47,887 bases of DNA, taken from positions 1 through 47,887 of the forward strand of contig JAPTJF010000465.1 of assembly GCA_029339195.1 (NCBI GenBank). Reading direction: 5' to 3'. Under the pieces are notes generated by a model, which was not told the origin of the DNA, made no database searches, and worked only from the letters and a program-made list of their open reading frames with translations. Position 1 is the first letter of the stretch, and each line of letters begins with the position of its first letter. Made by a program: the position numbers and the translations under genes. Below, piece after piece: positions 33,113 through 45,500 of the stretch. The stretch comes from Micractinium sp. NFX-FRZ (Eukaryota > Chlorophyta > Trebouxiophyceae > Chlorellales > Chlorellaceae).

Positions 33113-35836
33113 ATGTCCTCAGCCAGCGGCAGCGGCACCAGCAGCAGCCTGAGAGAGCGCACGTTGCTGCTGGTGGCGGGCGCCGCGGCTGCCAGTGTGC
33201 TGCCTGCTCTGTGGCGTCGCCTGCAGCGCCGCGGGGTGCTGCCAGCGGCGGCAGCGGCGGCGGCAGACGAGAGCCGTAGCACCACATCGTCTGCGGGCGG
33301 TGGTGCGTTGGCCTATGAGACGCGCAAGGCGGTGGATGAGTACCTGCAGTTCCACTTTGGACGGCCCGAGGACATCATGCCATACGACTGCGGGCCCAAG
33401 GTCCGTTGAGTGGGGGTCCTTGCAGGAGGCGGGTGTATGGGTCTCAGTGGCAGGCAGGCACAGGCAGGCAGGCTGATTTGCAGTTCTTTGAACAAACGGT
33501 CCTGTCTGTGTTGGCAGTGTGCTACCTAAGCTTATCTTTAAAGCTGGTTGGCTGCACCCGCATACACCGCTGCTGCCACCATGCCCGCCACATCTCCCAC
33601 TGCCCCAACCCGCCCCCCGCAGGACGCGCTGCGGTTCACGGAGCAGCTGGCACTGCTGTGCGAGCGGCACTGCGCGGCGCTGCAAGACTTCACGGGTGCG
33701 CGCCGCCGCTGTGGGCGGCGGGGCAGGCCTCTGCCCTGGCCACCTGCTCCCATGATGTGCCCCCTTACGCGCCGCTGGCTGCTGAAGCTGCCTGGTCAAG
33801 GTCAAATCAACTCTGTCAGCTACCACCCCGTCTGCTTGTTCACCCTGCCCCTGCGCTGCTGCCGCTGCTGCCGGCCATGCTGGTGTGCAGGGGAGAGCGG
33901 GGAGCCGACGGCGCTGGACATTGGGTGCGCCGTGGGTGGCGCCTCCTTTGAGCTGGCGCGCGCCTTCCCTCACGTCCTGGGCCTCGACTTTAGCCAGCAC
34001 TTTGTCAACGCAGCCAACGTGGGTGCGGGGCGGGAGATTGTGTGGGATGGCGGGGGTGGTGTGGACGGCCAGCGCGCAGTCGGCGCGCGCATGTGTGTGT
34101 GCGGTTGGCTGGTCGTTCTTCTATGGCGCTGTCAGCCTGATGCCAGAAGCAAGGCGCGGGGCGGCAGCTGGGCATGCTCCGTTGTGCTGTGGTAAGTATT
34201 TACCGACCCGCCCTTTTCCCTGTGACTTGCCCTGCCCGCCTGCTTGCCGGCCTGCAGACGATGAAGGAGCGGGGGTGGATGCGGTACAGCGCGGTGGAGG
34301 AGGGGGAGGTGATGGTGGAGCACACGGCGGCGGTGCCCGAGGGCATCGACCGCCAGCGGGTCCGCTTCATGCAGGTGGGGCGGGGTGGCCAGCTGGTGGG
34401 CGGGGTGTTGTGCTGGGGTGGGCATGTGTGCACATGTGCGCGCGTCGCATGAAAGGTGATGGGGCCTGCCAACTGCGTGCACCATACATTGCATGGATGG
34501 AATGCGCCCTGCCAGATGCAAGCACTGCGCATTTGGAAGTGCTGCCACATCTGGCGGGCACCCAACGCATGGCCAGTGGGATGGGGACGTTCTGCCAGCT
34601 GGTGCAGTGCAGGGATCAGGCCATGGGGGGCCTTGAGTCATGCAGTGGCAGCGCACAGGCAGATTCAGCAGTGGCTACAAGAGCCGCGCCCCACCTGGCC
34701 CCGCCTGCTGCAGGGCGATGCGTGCAGCCTGCCCAGAGAGCTGGGCCCGGTTGATGCAGGTGCGCAGTGCCGCTGCTGACGCCCCTGCACATCCCTTCTA
34801 CTGTCGCTGCTGGCCACACCTCGCAGTGCCTCTGCACTGTGCCTGGCTGCCCCCCGCCTCTTCCTGGCCTCCTTTGGGAAGGCACAGCCTGTGCTCTTCT
34901 GTCCCGCTTCCCTGCGCATGCCCATTTTGCTCTCCTTCCTCGCCTGCCCTCCTGTCCTGCCATGACTGCCCTCTGAAGCCTGGCTTTAGCACTAACACTC
35001 CAGCCCTGCACTCCCTGCTGCCTACCTGCCTGCCTGCAGTGCTGGCCGCCAACCTGCTGTGCCGGCTGCCCGACCCCGCCGCCTTCCTCGCTCGCCTGCC
35101 CTCGCTGATCAAGCCGGGCGGTGTGCTGGTGCTGGTCAGCCCCTACAGCTGGCTGCCCGCATGGACGGAGCGGGAGCGCTGGCTGGGGGGCTACTGTGAT
35201 AAGGTGGGCTGGGGCAGCAGGGAGCTCTTCAGGGTTCCAGCCGTACAACTGGCAGAGTCTGCAGCCGGCACTACAGTCTGCATGCGGGGCCACCCCGAGG
35301 GGGTGCAGCGCAAAAGCAGGACCATGCGGCAAGCAGGTGCCGGGGGTGGCGCCGCCCGTCTCTGCACAGGTGCGCCAGGGCAGCACACGGTCTGCACGCC
35401 TAGCGCCGCTCACACCCGTGCGCCGTTCCCCCTCCTGCCCTCTCCCCCCGGCCTGCAGGAGGGCAAGCCGGTGTGGTCTGCCGACGCACTCAAGGAGAAG
35501 CTCTCTGGTAAGGCGGCACAGAAGCAGGGCCCACGTGCTGTGCCATGCTGCAGCTGGCGAGGGTGGTTGATAGGCGGTGACGTCGGGTCATGATGCCCCC
35601 GCACCCTCAGGCCCCGCACTTAAGCTCGGCCAGACCTAGCGCATAACCACCGAACCGGTTGGAGCTAACACTGACGCTGCTTCCTGCCCGCACTTCTATC
35701 CTCCCCCCCCCCCGCCCCCCCGCCCGCAGGTGACTTCACTCTGGTGGAGGAGCAGGAGGTGCCGTTTGTGATCCGGGAGCACCGCCGCAAGTTCCAGTGG
35801 GGCTGCAGCCATGCCATGGTGTGGCGCCGACGCTGA
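33113..35836 (+). CDS. Putative 4-mercaptohistidine N1-methyltransferase (ovothiol biosynthesis)
   Basis: SAM-dependent methylation of 4-mercaptohistidine (5-thiohistidine) to ovothiol A, a thiol antioxidant. Exons: 33113-33400, 33623-33695, 33891-34018, 34258-34374, 34714-34759, 35040-35203, 35459-35507, 35730-35836; phases close, 323 residues. Seen: [16 protein letters not shown], typical of the OvoA C-terminal family; SAM motif [53 protein letters not shown] then [43 protein letters not shown]; and a C-terminal [20 protein letters not shown]. In OvoA this domain is fused behind an iron-dependent sulfoxide synthase. Here it stands alone and no synthase is in the window. A hydrophobic stretch at residues 18-34 could be a membrane anchor or part of a targeting peptide. 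The first intron starts GTCCGT, a weak donor. Confidence 0.88.
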
Positions 35837-36035
35837 TACCGTGGTCAGGGTGGTGGTGCAGGCGGGGCAGAGGCTGTGAGCTCCCGCTGTGGTGCATTAT
35901 CCAAAGCAGCACAAGCGCATGGGAGAAGGGACCAGTCACGGACTGCAAACTGCAAAGCCTGGGTGCTCCTGCCGTTTTTATTGCTGCCGCTGTGGGTGCG
36001 CCGCCACGATGTGGCTTGACATAAGTTTTCTCAGG

Positions 36036-36040
36036 TGTAA
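36036..36040 (+). terminator. TGTAA polyadenylation signal of the methyltransferase gene
   Basis: TGTAA occurs 200 bases after the stop codon, in an AT-richer stretch, on the coding strand. Confidence 0.55.
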
Positions 36041-36218
36041 ACTTCCATCAGCTCACCACGCATGTGCCACAGGGAGGCAGGTGTTTGCGAGTGCCATTAC
36101 CCTGCGCCGGTGCACCCGCTGCCCACCGCCCCAGGAGAACCCCACCGCCATCCAGCTGCTCATAGGAAAGGCGCCAAACGTTGCAAGTCCTAATTATTGC
36201 AAACGGCATGTATTTCAG

Positions 36219-36262
36219 GTGTGATGATAAGGGAGCTTGGGTGTGATAATCAGGGAGCTTGG
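36219..36262. repeat. 22-bp tandem duplication upstream of Sec16
   Basis: Two adjacent 22-base units, gtgtgatgataagggagcttgg and a copy differing only at positions 8-11, lie about 340-375 bases before the Sec16 ATG. Each carries GATAA or GATAAT, a GATA-type motif. Confidence 0.75.
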
Positions 36263-36595
36263 AAGGCTGTGCTGTGGGAGCAATCCTTCCGCCGCCGCCG
36301 CCGCCAACGGGTCGGCTGAGCTGGCGGTCGCTGAACGGCAGAGCCCATCGAGCAAGCGGTGCAAAGATCGGTGCTACACACCTGATCGCGCGCCGATCGG
36401 GAGGCTCCCGTCTTCAGGGGAAGCTGCAAGCAGGTGGGTGGACCAACCTTCGCCAACCTGGTTCCTGTGCCTCGGCGCCGATCACGCATTCGCGTCTGCG
36501 GCGGTTGCCCTTATCAGCGCTTGCCACCCAAGGGACCTCAAGCGTCCCAGCTCGATCGCCTCATCCCCCTGCTCTCCCCGTCCACGGTGTGCAGT

Positions 36596-39500
36596 ATGCG
36601 GCGCAAGAAAGTGGAGAGCTATGAAGATGAAAATGATGCCGCGCCGCAGCCAATACAGGTGCCAGCGGCAGGCCCCGCCGCCGCTCCACCCGCCGCTCGT
36701 CCACTAGCACCGCCGCCTGTGCAGCCCGCTGCTGCACGGGTGCTGGGTTTCCCGCCTGGCCAGCAGCCGGGGATCGTGGAGGGCTCAGCTGCGGTTGCAG
36801 CGGCGGCAGCACCGGTTGGCGGCCCGGCAACGGCGGCAGCACCAGCGGCTCGGCCTGCCGCTGCCCCTCTCCGCACTGCCAGCAGCGGCAGCAGCGAGGT
36901 GCTGAGCAGTGCCAGCCGCCGCAGCAGCGGGGTGCCACCCATGCCAGCGCCGCGCCAAGGCACTGTTCCACGCCCGCCTAGCACCCAGGTGGCTGGAGTA
37001 GCAGCAGCGCCGGCCACTGCTGCACCACCTGTCGCCCCAGCACCTGCCGTTGACAAGGTTGCCGTGGAGCCGGTGGCAGCGCCAACCACAAGCGGGTTTC
37101 CCCAGCGGAAGCCGCCTGTGCCAGCAGCACGCGTGGCTTCGGCGCGGCAGGAGCGCCAGGGCAGCAGCAGCCCGCTCAGCAAGCCCCAGCATCGCCTGGC
37201 TCAGCATTACGTGCAGCCGCCAGCCCAGCCACCGCCACGTGTGCCGATGCCGGCTCAGCCACGGCCAGTGCTGCAGTCGCAGGAGCAGCCGCAGGAGCAT
37301 CCGCAGGCACAGCCAGAGCCATGGCCACAGGAGCCGGTGCAGGAGCAGCCACCGCCCCAGCCAGTGCTCCAGCCACAGCAGCAGCCGCAGGGACAGCCAG
37401 CGTCGCAGCCACAGCAGCAGCCGCAGGCACAGCAGCAGCCGCAGGCACAGCCAGCGTTGCAGCCGCCGCAGAGGCCACAGCAGCATGCGCCAACACCGCC
37501 AGCTGCACCGCCAGCTGCACCGCCAGCAGTGCCGGATGCTGCTGCGCGTACGCCGCCCCTTGCCCCCCCTGCTCCAACTGTTGAGCCGAGCGAGGCAGAC
37601 GAAGAGGGGCCGGCTGCAGCAAGCAGCTTCAGCACAGCCACAGCGCCGCTGTTTGGTGGAGTCACAGGGGCCGCAGGGGAGGCTAGTGATGAGGATGCTT
37701 GGCTGGGGATGGGCCTGGGCCCGCGCCAGCCAGACCGTCCTGCGCTCCAGCAGGCCAAGTTCCAGCTCAGCAGCGGCAGCAGCGGCGGCACCTCCCCGCA
37801 GCCGTGGGCGGGTGAGGACAGGGACAGGGACAGCAGCAGTGTGAGCCACGGCTTTGGCAGCGTGATGCTCTTTGGCGGTTCAGAGGCGTCCAGCCGGCAC
37901 AACTCCCTGCTGCCCCGCCAGGTGTCGCTGGCCGTGGCGGCTGCAGCAGAGGCGCTGGCGGCAGGGGAGGAGGAGGGCGGCATGTCAGACGGAGCAGAGT
38001 CCGCGCCACCCGCCGCCCCCACCCCACCCGCGTCGCCACCCGCTGTCCCTCCATCCGCTGCTCTCTCCACTGTGGCTGAGCACCACCACGAGGGGGAGGG
38101 AGCACATGCGCTGCCAGCGCAGCTGTCAGTGCAGGCGCCAGCAGCAGCACCTGCGGCAGTGATGGCAGCAGCCACCCAGCTGGAGGCTGCGGCCGGGCAG
38201 CAGGCGGAGGCTGCGGGTGGCGCTGATTGGGCGGCGCCTGAGCCGGCCACCACGTTCCAAGTCCTGGCCAGGCCCATGTTTGGCTCAACAGATGGTGAGC
38301 AGCCACGTGGGTGCTGGTGCTGGGTCCTTTGTAGAGTGTGGAGGCACGATTGATATATCATGCCCCCTGCTTGACACCTGCATCTGCTGCTCCGCCCCTT
38401 GTTGCTGCTGGCAGTTTGCTCCTTCCGCATCTTGCCGTGCCTGTCGCTGCACACGTCATGCACCTGCCCAGCCTATGCACGGGGTTGCACCTCTGCTGCG
38501 CATCCATGTTCACAACCCCGCCTTCTTGTGTCCCACATGATGTCACCATCCCCTGCAGTTGATGCCGCTCTGTTTGATGACTTCGGCCCCACCCCACACG
38601 CACTCTCTCCTAGCAGCAGCTTCTTCGATCAAAGCAGCGGCATGGGGGAGGCAGGCGCCACACAGGACCAGCCGCAGGCGACGGCCTGGGAGCAGCAGCC
38701 GGCTGCTGTGCCGTGGCAGTCTGAGCAGGAGCAGGCGTCGGCGCTGTGGGAGCAGCCCGACCACCCTGAACAGGCAGCAGTGCCGTGGGAGCAGCCTGAG
38801 CAGCCGCCGCCTGCAGCAGCACCCTGGGTCCAGCCAGGGCAGCAGAAGGCAGCACCCTGGGAGCAGCCTGAGCAGCCTGGGGCGGCACCCTGGGACCAGC
38901 CAGGGCAGCAGAAGGCAGCACCCTGGGAGCAGCCTGAGCAGCCGCCGCCCGGGGCGGCACCCTGGGACCAGCCTGGGCAGCAGACGGCAGCACCCTGGGA
39001 GCAGCCTGAGCAGCCCGGGGCGGCACCCTGGGACCAGCCTGGGCAGCAGAAGGCAGCACCCTGGGAGCAGCCTGAGCAGCCGCCGCCCGGGGCGGCACCC
39101 TGGGAGCAGCCTGGGCAGCAGAAGGCAGCACCCTGGGAGCAGCCTGAGCAGCCGCCGCCTGGGGCGGCACCCTGGGACCAGCCTGGGCAGCAGACGGCAG
39201 CACCCTGGGAGCAGCCTGAGCAGCCAATGCCAGAAGCGGCTCCCTGGGACGAGCCTGGGGCGCCTGCGGCACCACAGCAGCAACCGCCGGCATGGCAGCC
39301 TGCCGTCACAGCTGATGCGCCTCCTGCTACCGGTGCCGCCTGGCAGCCGTCCGGAGCGGCTCCATTTGCAGCTGCCCCCGACTCGTTCTTCGACAGCCTG
39401 GGCTCAGGTGGCACTGCGCAGCCAGAGCTAGCACACTCCATGGCACAGGCGGAGCCTGCTGCGTGCCAGTGGCAACAGCCGGCGGTGCAGCCAGCTGGCG

Positions 39501-42500
39501 TGGCTGAAGCCAGCTCTGTGGGAGCTGCTGCTCCTGCTGCTGCTGCAACAGCCATGAGCTCAGAGGCACCAGAAGCAGCCACTGCATGGGGGCAAGCTGC
39601 TGCCGTCCCTTTCCAGTCGGCAGACAGCGGCAGCGCCTGGGACATGGCTGTGGCAGCCGAAGAGCGGGTGGCGGCCGATGCGTCCTCTGAGCCAGAGGCA
39701 GCCGCTGAGGCCGCTGCTGCCGTAGCGCAGGCGCCAGCTGAGCCGCCCCCAGCCTTCCAGCCTGGTCCCAGCGCAGGCAGCATGCCGCCAGCAGCAGCAG
39801 CTGCCGCTCCAAACACTGCAGCTGTCTTGGGTGAGTCTGAGGGGCCGCCGGTTGCCAGCTGGGAGGCAAAGGCAGCGGCTGCGGCGCACGCAGCCGAGCG
39901 GCCAGCAGCTGAGGACCCCGCATCTCTGCTTGGGGAACAGCCAGCTCTGGTGCAGCAGCACCCAGCAGCAGCGCCGCCGCTGTTTCCAGAGCAGCTGCCC
40001 GCGTGGCAGCCGGGGGCGCAGGCGCAGGCACACAAAGAGTATCTGGACCTCGAATCCCCGAGGATGGCAGGCTCAGCAGCAGACATGGCGGGGCTTGCAG
40101 CCCAGGTGAGGCGGCAGGGCGGTGCGCTTGCAGCGACGGAGGCCGGCGGATGGCAGCGCTTGCCAGGGAGCGTGCAGTGCACGGCGCCGTGGTCGCACGT
40201 TTCGTGGTGCTCCTGTCGTTTTTCTGTAGGTCAGCTGCTTTCCAGTTCAGCTTTTGATGCCGTGGCATCCACTCATTTGGCAACTTCCTTCCCTGTCTGC
40301 CCTGGCCTGCCTGTCTGCAGGGCGTGCAGAACTGGGCAGCCACAGGCAAGGCAGCAGCTGCCAGCCCCCTGAACGCGGCTGCAGTGGGGCCTGCAGCAGC
40401 GGCCACGGAGCAGCTGCCAGCAACTGAGCCCGCAGAAGGAGGCGCTGCCGGTGATGCCAACGGGGAGCCAGCTGAGCAGGTTGCTGGTGCCACGCCAGAG
40501 GCTGCTGATCCTGGAGCCTATGGCCAGCAGCAGGCAGAGGTGAGAGTGCTTGATTGCAGCCTGCTGTTAGCTCTCTGAACGCTGACGTCTGCGCTGGCCG
40601 ATTGTGCTGTCGTCACTGCCTTGCATTGCCCAATCGCTCCCCGCACGTGAGCCCTGCCCTTCCCTTTCAACCACCCTCCCTGCAGCCGGTGACGTGGTAT
40701 GACGAGGCAGGCAACTGCTGGTGCCAGGCGGCCGACGGCTGGCTGTACTGGTGGGACGACGCTGCGCAGCAGTGGCAGCAGCACAGCCAGGCGGACCCCA
40801 GCCAAGCTGCTGCTGCCAGTCCAGAGGGGCAGCCAGACCAGCATGCGGCAGAGGCAGAGCAGCAGCAGGCACAGCCGCAGGAGCAGTTGCTCCGGCCACA
40901 GGAGCAGCAGGCCGCAGAGCAGGCAGCGGACTTGGCGGCAGAGCAAGTGCAGGGTGTGCCCGGGCAGCCAGGCGAGGCGCCAGCTGCAGCAGAGCCCAGC
41001 AGCGAGCCGTCATCCGCAGCGCCAGCATCTGCAGCCCCCGAGGTTGCACCAGCCAGGCTGCCCCCGATGCCTGATGGGGCCCCAGCTGCCGGTGTGCCCG
41101 CCACAGCATCAGAGCTAGCAGTGACAGCGCCACCGCAACAGTCAGCGCCACTGCAGCCGCAGCCTTGGGATGGAGGCCAGGTCGGTGTGGGGCCAGCCCA
41201 GCGGGTCGATGCCGGACCAGCACAGCTCAATTGGATGCAGCAGCCGGCGCAGGAGGCTGGTGACACCGCCGCCAGCGACTGGGCATACAGCTTTGGCCTG
41301 CCAGCTGAGGATGCACAGGGTGAGCAAGCGGTGCCCGCTGCAGCAGCGCAGGAGCAGGGGCAGCAGCAGTGGCAAGGCCAAGCTGCAGAGGAGCAGGCGC
41401 AGGTGGCTGCAGCTGGGCCAGCGGCATTCGACACCTCCGCCCAGGATGCACCTGCGTCAGATTGGGAGCCAAGTGCTTGGCGGCAGCAGCAGGAGCAGAA
41501 TCAGGAGCAGCAGCCCTTGCAGGAAGAGGCCTCGGTGCCCCAGGAGGGCTCGGCGCCAGCTGAATCATGGCCGCAGGTGCCGGGGAAGCCAGCTTGGCAC
41601 CCTTCTCCACAGGCTGACGCAACGCAACCAGTGCAGCAGCAGCAGCAATGGCAGCCGGCAGAGCAGCAGCAGCAGTGGCAGCTGGCAGAGGCGCAGTGGC
41701 AGGTGACGGAACAGCCGGCAGAGCAGCAGTGGCAGGCAGCAGAACAGCTGGCAGATCTGCCGGCGGAGCAGCATTTGCAGGCGCCGGAGCAGCCTGCAGT
41801 CCAGCAGTGGCAGGCAGCAGAGCAGCCTCCAGAGCAGCAATGGCAGCCAGAAGAGCAGCCAATAGAGCAGGAGTGGCAGGTGGTAGAGCAGCCTGCAGTG
41901 CAGCAGTGGCAGCCAGCAGCGTCCCCAGAGCCTGAACAGCCGCCAGCACAGCAGCCGTGGCAGCCGCATGTGCAGTCGTGGCAGCCGGCAGCTGTGACGC
42001 AGTTCAGCTCCTTCAGCGAGCACGTCCCTCAGGACAGCCAACAGTGGGAGCAGCCAGCGAGTGCGCCGGCGCAGGCATCAGCCGGAGCCAATGTGCTGCC
42101 CTCCCAGCCTGCGTTCCTGGCGCCTGGTGCAGCAGCAGGGAATGAGCCTGCTGCTCACCAGCCCTCTGCTGCACCGCAGCATCCACCGGCAGCTACAGTC
42201 TTCCAGCCATACATGGCCAGCCATGCAGCAGCGCCTGCACCTCCAGTGCGCGCGACGACCTTCATACCTGGACAGCCTGCAGCCGAAGGCCTGACAGGCA
42301 GCATGCCCCTGGTCCCAGCGCACCCCTCGCCTGCAGCTGCCGTGCCCTACGGCGGCGGTTTTGCCACCTTCCCTCACAGCCATCCCGTTGGTGCGGCCGT
42401 GACGGCAGCCGTGAGTGCAGCCAACGCGTACCCGGCTGCCTACGGTGCCAGTGGCGTCGGTGGGGCCAGCGGGGCATACCCCCTGCACGGCCGCCCACCT

Positions 42501-45500
42501 GCCGCCTTCGGCAAGCTGCTCTTTGGTGGGCGCCTGCTTCTGGTGTCGCCTTCAGGTGCGCAGGGGCTGCAGCCTGGCAGTGTGCAGAATCCATTGCAGT
42601 GCGGGTCAGGGGTGTGGCAATCTGTGCGCTTTGCTAGAGGGACGTCTCCTCGCGGGTTTCTGCTCACATCACTACGCTGCCAGAAGGCATGCAAAGCTGC
42701 CTGTTTATCGCCCCCGTCATGCCCATCACTGCACCGTTTCCCCCCACTTCCTGGCTGCACTGCAGGCTCGCTGCAGTTGCTCCCTCTGGCACGCACGCCT
42801 GCCGCTCTGCTGCAGCCCCTCCCGGGCGCACCCACCACCAGCCTGTCGGCCGGTCTGCGCGTGCTGGAGAGCTTCCCTGGCCCGCTGAGCAGCGGCACCA
42901 ACAAAGACAAGGTGGGCACGGGGCAGGTGCAGCCAATGCGCTGAACTGTCAGGGCACGAAAAGGGTCTATGCAGGTGTCTGCACCTGCTCTTGTTATCCT
43001 GCCATTTGTGTTTCGGAACGCATTGTATCTGATGCACATGGCGGGGCCAGGATATGCATAGCAGATGTCATGTCACATGCTGTTTGTAAGACCTATAATG
43101 CCCTTCTCACGGCGCCTGGCGAACCGCTTGCTCTTGCCCTGCAGGTTGCCAAGTTCTGTGCGGAACAGGCAGATGCGGTGGCAGCGACAGCAGCAGCAGG
43201 TGGCAGCGACAGCGCAGGAGAAGAGGCACAGCGCACGCTGTGGTCGGTGCTGCGTGTGCTCGCCCAGCACCAGGGCCGCATCAGCAGCGCCCCATACAGC
43301 TTCCTCGGCGGCAGCGGCGGTGCAGGCAGCGGCAAGCACCAGGACCCTGCTTCGCTGCCAGAAGCACAGCTGTCGGCAGCGCTGCTGCAAGGCTGCGGCA
43401 TGGGGAGCGACTCGCAGCAGCTGCTGCTTCCTGCCATCACGGCTGCCACCCCCGCTGCTGCGGAGGCTGCTGCGGCCGAGGTGCAGCAGCTGTTGTTGCA
43501 GGGCAGGCGTGGCGACGCACTTAGGTGGGGCCATGCTGGGGTTCGTGGGTGTGGGCTTGGTGCGCAGCAGGGCAATGAGCGCATTGTACCCTGCCTGTGT
43601 GCCGGCCTGGCCAATACTGTGTATCAGGTTGCCGTTCCCTGACATAACTCGAACTCCTCCACCTCCCCTCCTGCAGGGTGGCTCTTGACAATCACCTGTG
43701 GGCCGTGGCGCTATTGCTGTCGCGCCTGCTGGGTGAGACGGCCATTGCAGCGACTGCAGCCGCCCTGGCTGATCAGTGCCTCACGGAGGGGTCGCCCTTG
43801 CAGGCTCTGCTGCTCCTGCTAGGTGGCACACCTGCAGAGAAGCCCCTGGCAGCTGGTGCGGCTGCGGCTGCCCCCCACCTGGCAGCCACAGCGACAGCTG
43901 TGTCGCCTTCAGCATCTGGCTGGCAGCCACCAGGGGTCTTCAACCCTGCCGCTGCGGCCGCAACAGCCTCCGCCACAGCAGGCAGCTCTGCCAGCTGGCG
44001 CCGCTGCCTGGCTATTATGGCTGCCAACCGCACCCCTGGGGATGAGGCAGCCATGATGCAGCTTGGCAGCCGGCTGCTAGCGGCAGGCCAGCTGCTGCCC
44101 GCCCACATATGCTTTGTGCTGGCGGGGGCGCTGCTGCAGCCGTGGGAGCTGGCGGCAGCAAGCGCTGCGGCCGCAGAGGCAGCCGCAGTACCCGGTCAGC
44201 TGCTGCCACCGGTCCCCGGCCCTGGCAGCGGCACCAAAAGCTCGGCTGGCCAAGCCCCGGCAGGCGGTGGCGCACCGCTTGTTCTGTTGGGTGTTGACGC
44301 GCCGGGCAACCCGCGCTCCTGCTGCCAGCTGGCGTCTATCCTTCAGACGGAGGTGTACACCTGGTCCCGCACTGTGGGTGAGTCAGGGACACACGTGGGG
44401 GCGAGTGGCCATTTTGTTGATACGCACGTCCTCCTAGCATGACCATGCTAGGTTTTCGTGGCTGTGTGGCCTCACAATATGTCTGTCTGCAGTGCACCAT
44501 GTGGCACGCCTTAGCCTGCGACCCACTCACTTGTTGGGCTCGTTTCCTGCTCATGTCCGTGCATCTAAGTCTCCAAGTCTCTAACTCCCGCGTGCATCTG
44601 GCATCTGCTGCCACGCCTGGCTGCAGGCAACACCGCCCTCTCTGGCCAGTACCTTCCCGTGGTACCCTACAAGCTACTGCATACATATGCTCTGGCTGAG
44701 CTGGGCTTGCTGCAGCAGGCCTCCTCCTACTGCTCGAGCATGAATGCAACACTGCAGGTGGGGCCTAATGTGGGGTGCTTTTTTCTGGGTGGGAAGGGCA
44801 TGTTGGGCATGCCGTGGTGCAGGGAAGTGGGGCCACGTCTGATGGTAAGTAGGGAATCAGGCGCTGCATCTGCTGCTCTGCGCTGCCCACGTGAGCTGGC
44901 AAGAGGAAGGACCAGCCACCTGTGCACACCTCCTCCGAGTCGGAGGCTGTCTCCCCTCCCTGCCATGCCTCACGTGCCCATCCCTCCCTTCAATTGCAGG
45001 CGCTGGGCGGCAAGGTACCTCCTGGCTTGCTGGTGTGCCGGGCGGTCACTGCTGACCTGGCCGACCGCTTGCAGCAGTACGCAACGGTGCGTGGCGGGAG
45101 ATGCCATCTTGCCAGGCATGACAGGGCTGGGGGGCGCTGGCCTGCCAACTGCATGCATCTGCCGCCTGCACGAGCATCAGTTGGCACCAGTCAAGGCCAG
45201 CAGTCATGCCGCCAAACACATGTGTGGTGCCCTGCCACTCCCTGGCGCTGCCTGCAGGGTCAGAAGCTGTCGTTGGGCAGCAGCTTCACAGGGGCGCTGG
45301 TCAGCAGCGTGGGCAAGTGGCTGGACCGGGGGCTGACCGCTATGCTCGGAGGCGGTAGCGAGGCAGGCAAGTGGGCAGCTCAGCTTTGGAACGGCGGGAC
45401 TGGAACGTGGCTGCACGCCAGCAGGAGATGACTGGTGCGGACTGGCTTACAGGAACAGCTGTCAGCACACACCTGCCAAGGCCATGCCACCCATGATAAT

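Larger units (their letters stand above)
35837..36595. other. Intergenic: methyltransferase 3' UTR and Sec16 5' region
   Basis: The first 200 bases are the methyltransferase 3' UTR, ending at TGTAA (36036). The remainder should be the Sec16 promoter and 5' UTR, including a 22-bp tandem duplication near 36219. The frame before the Sec16 ATG is open back to 36434 but contains no earlier ATG. An acceptor-like gtgtgcag lies just before the ATG, so a 5' UTR intron is possible. Confidence 0.5.

Noticed and set aside
37255..40493. Very long open frames antisense to Sec16 (about 400-520 codons)
   Set aside because: They are complements of Gln/Pro/Ala-coding repeats; in GC-rich repeat DNA stops are rare in every frame. 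The Sec16 frame has splice phases and conserved domains, the antisense frames have neither.
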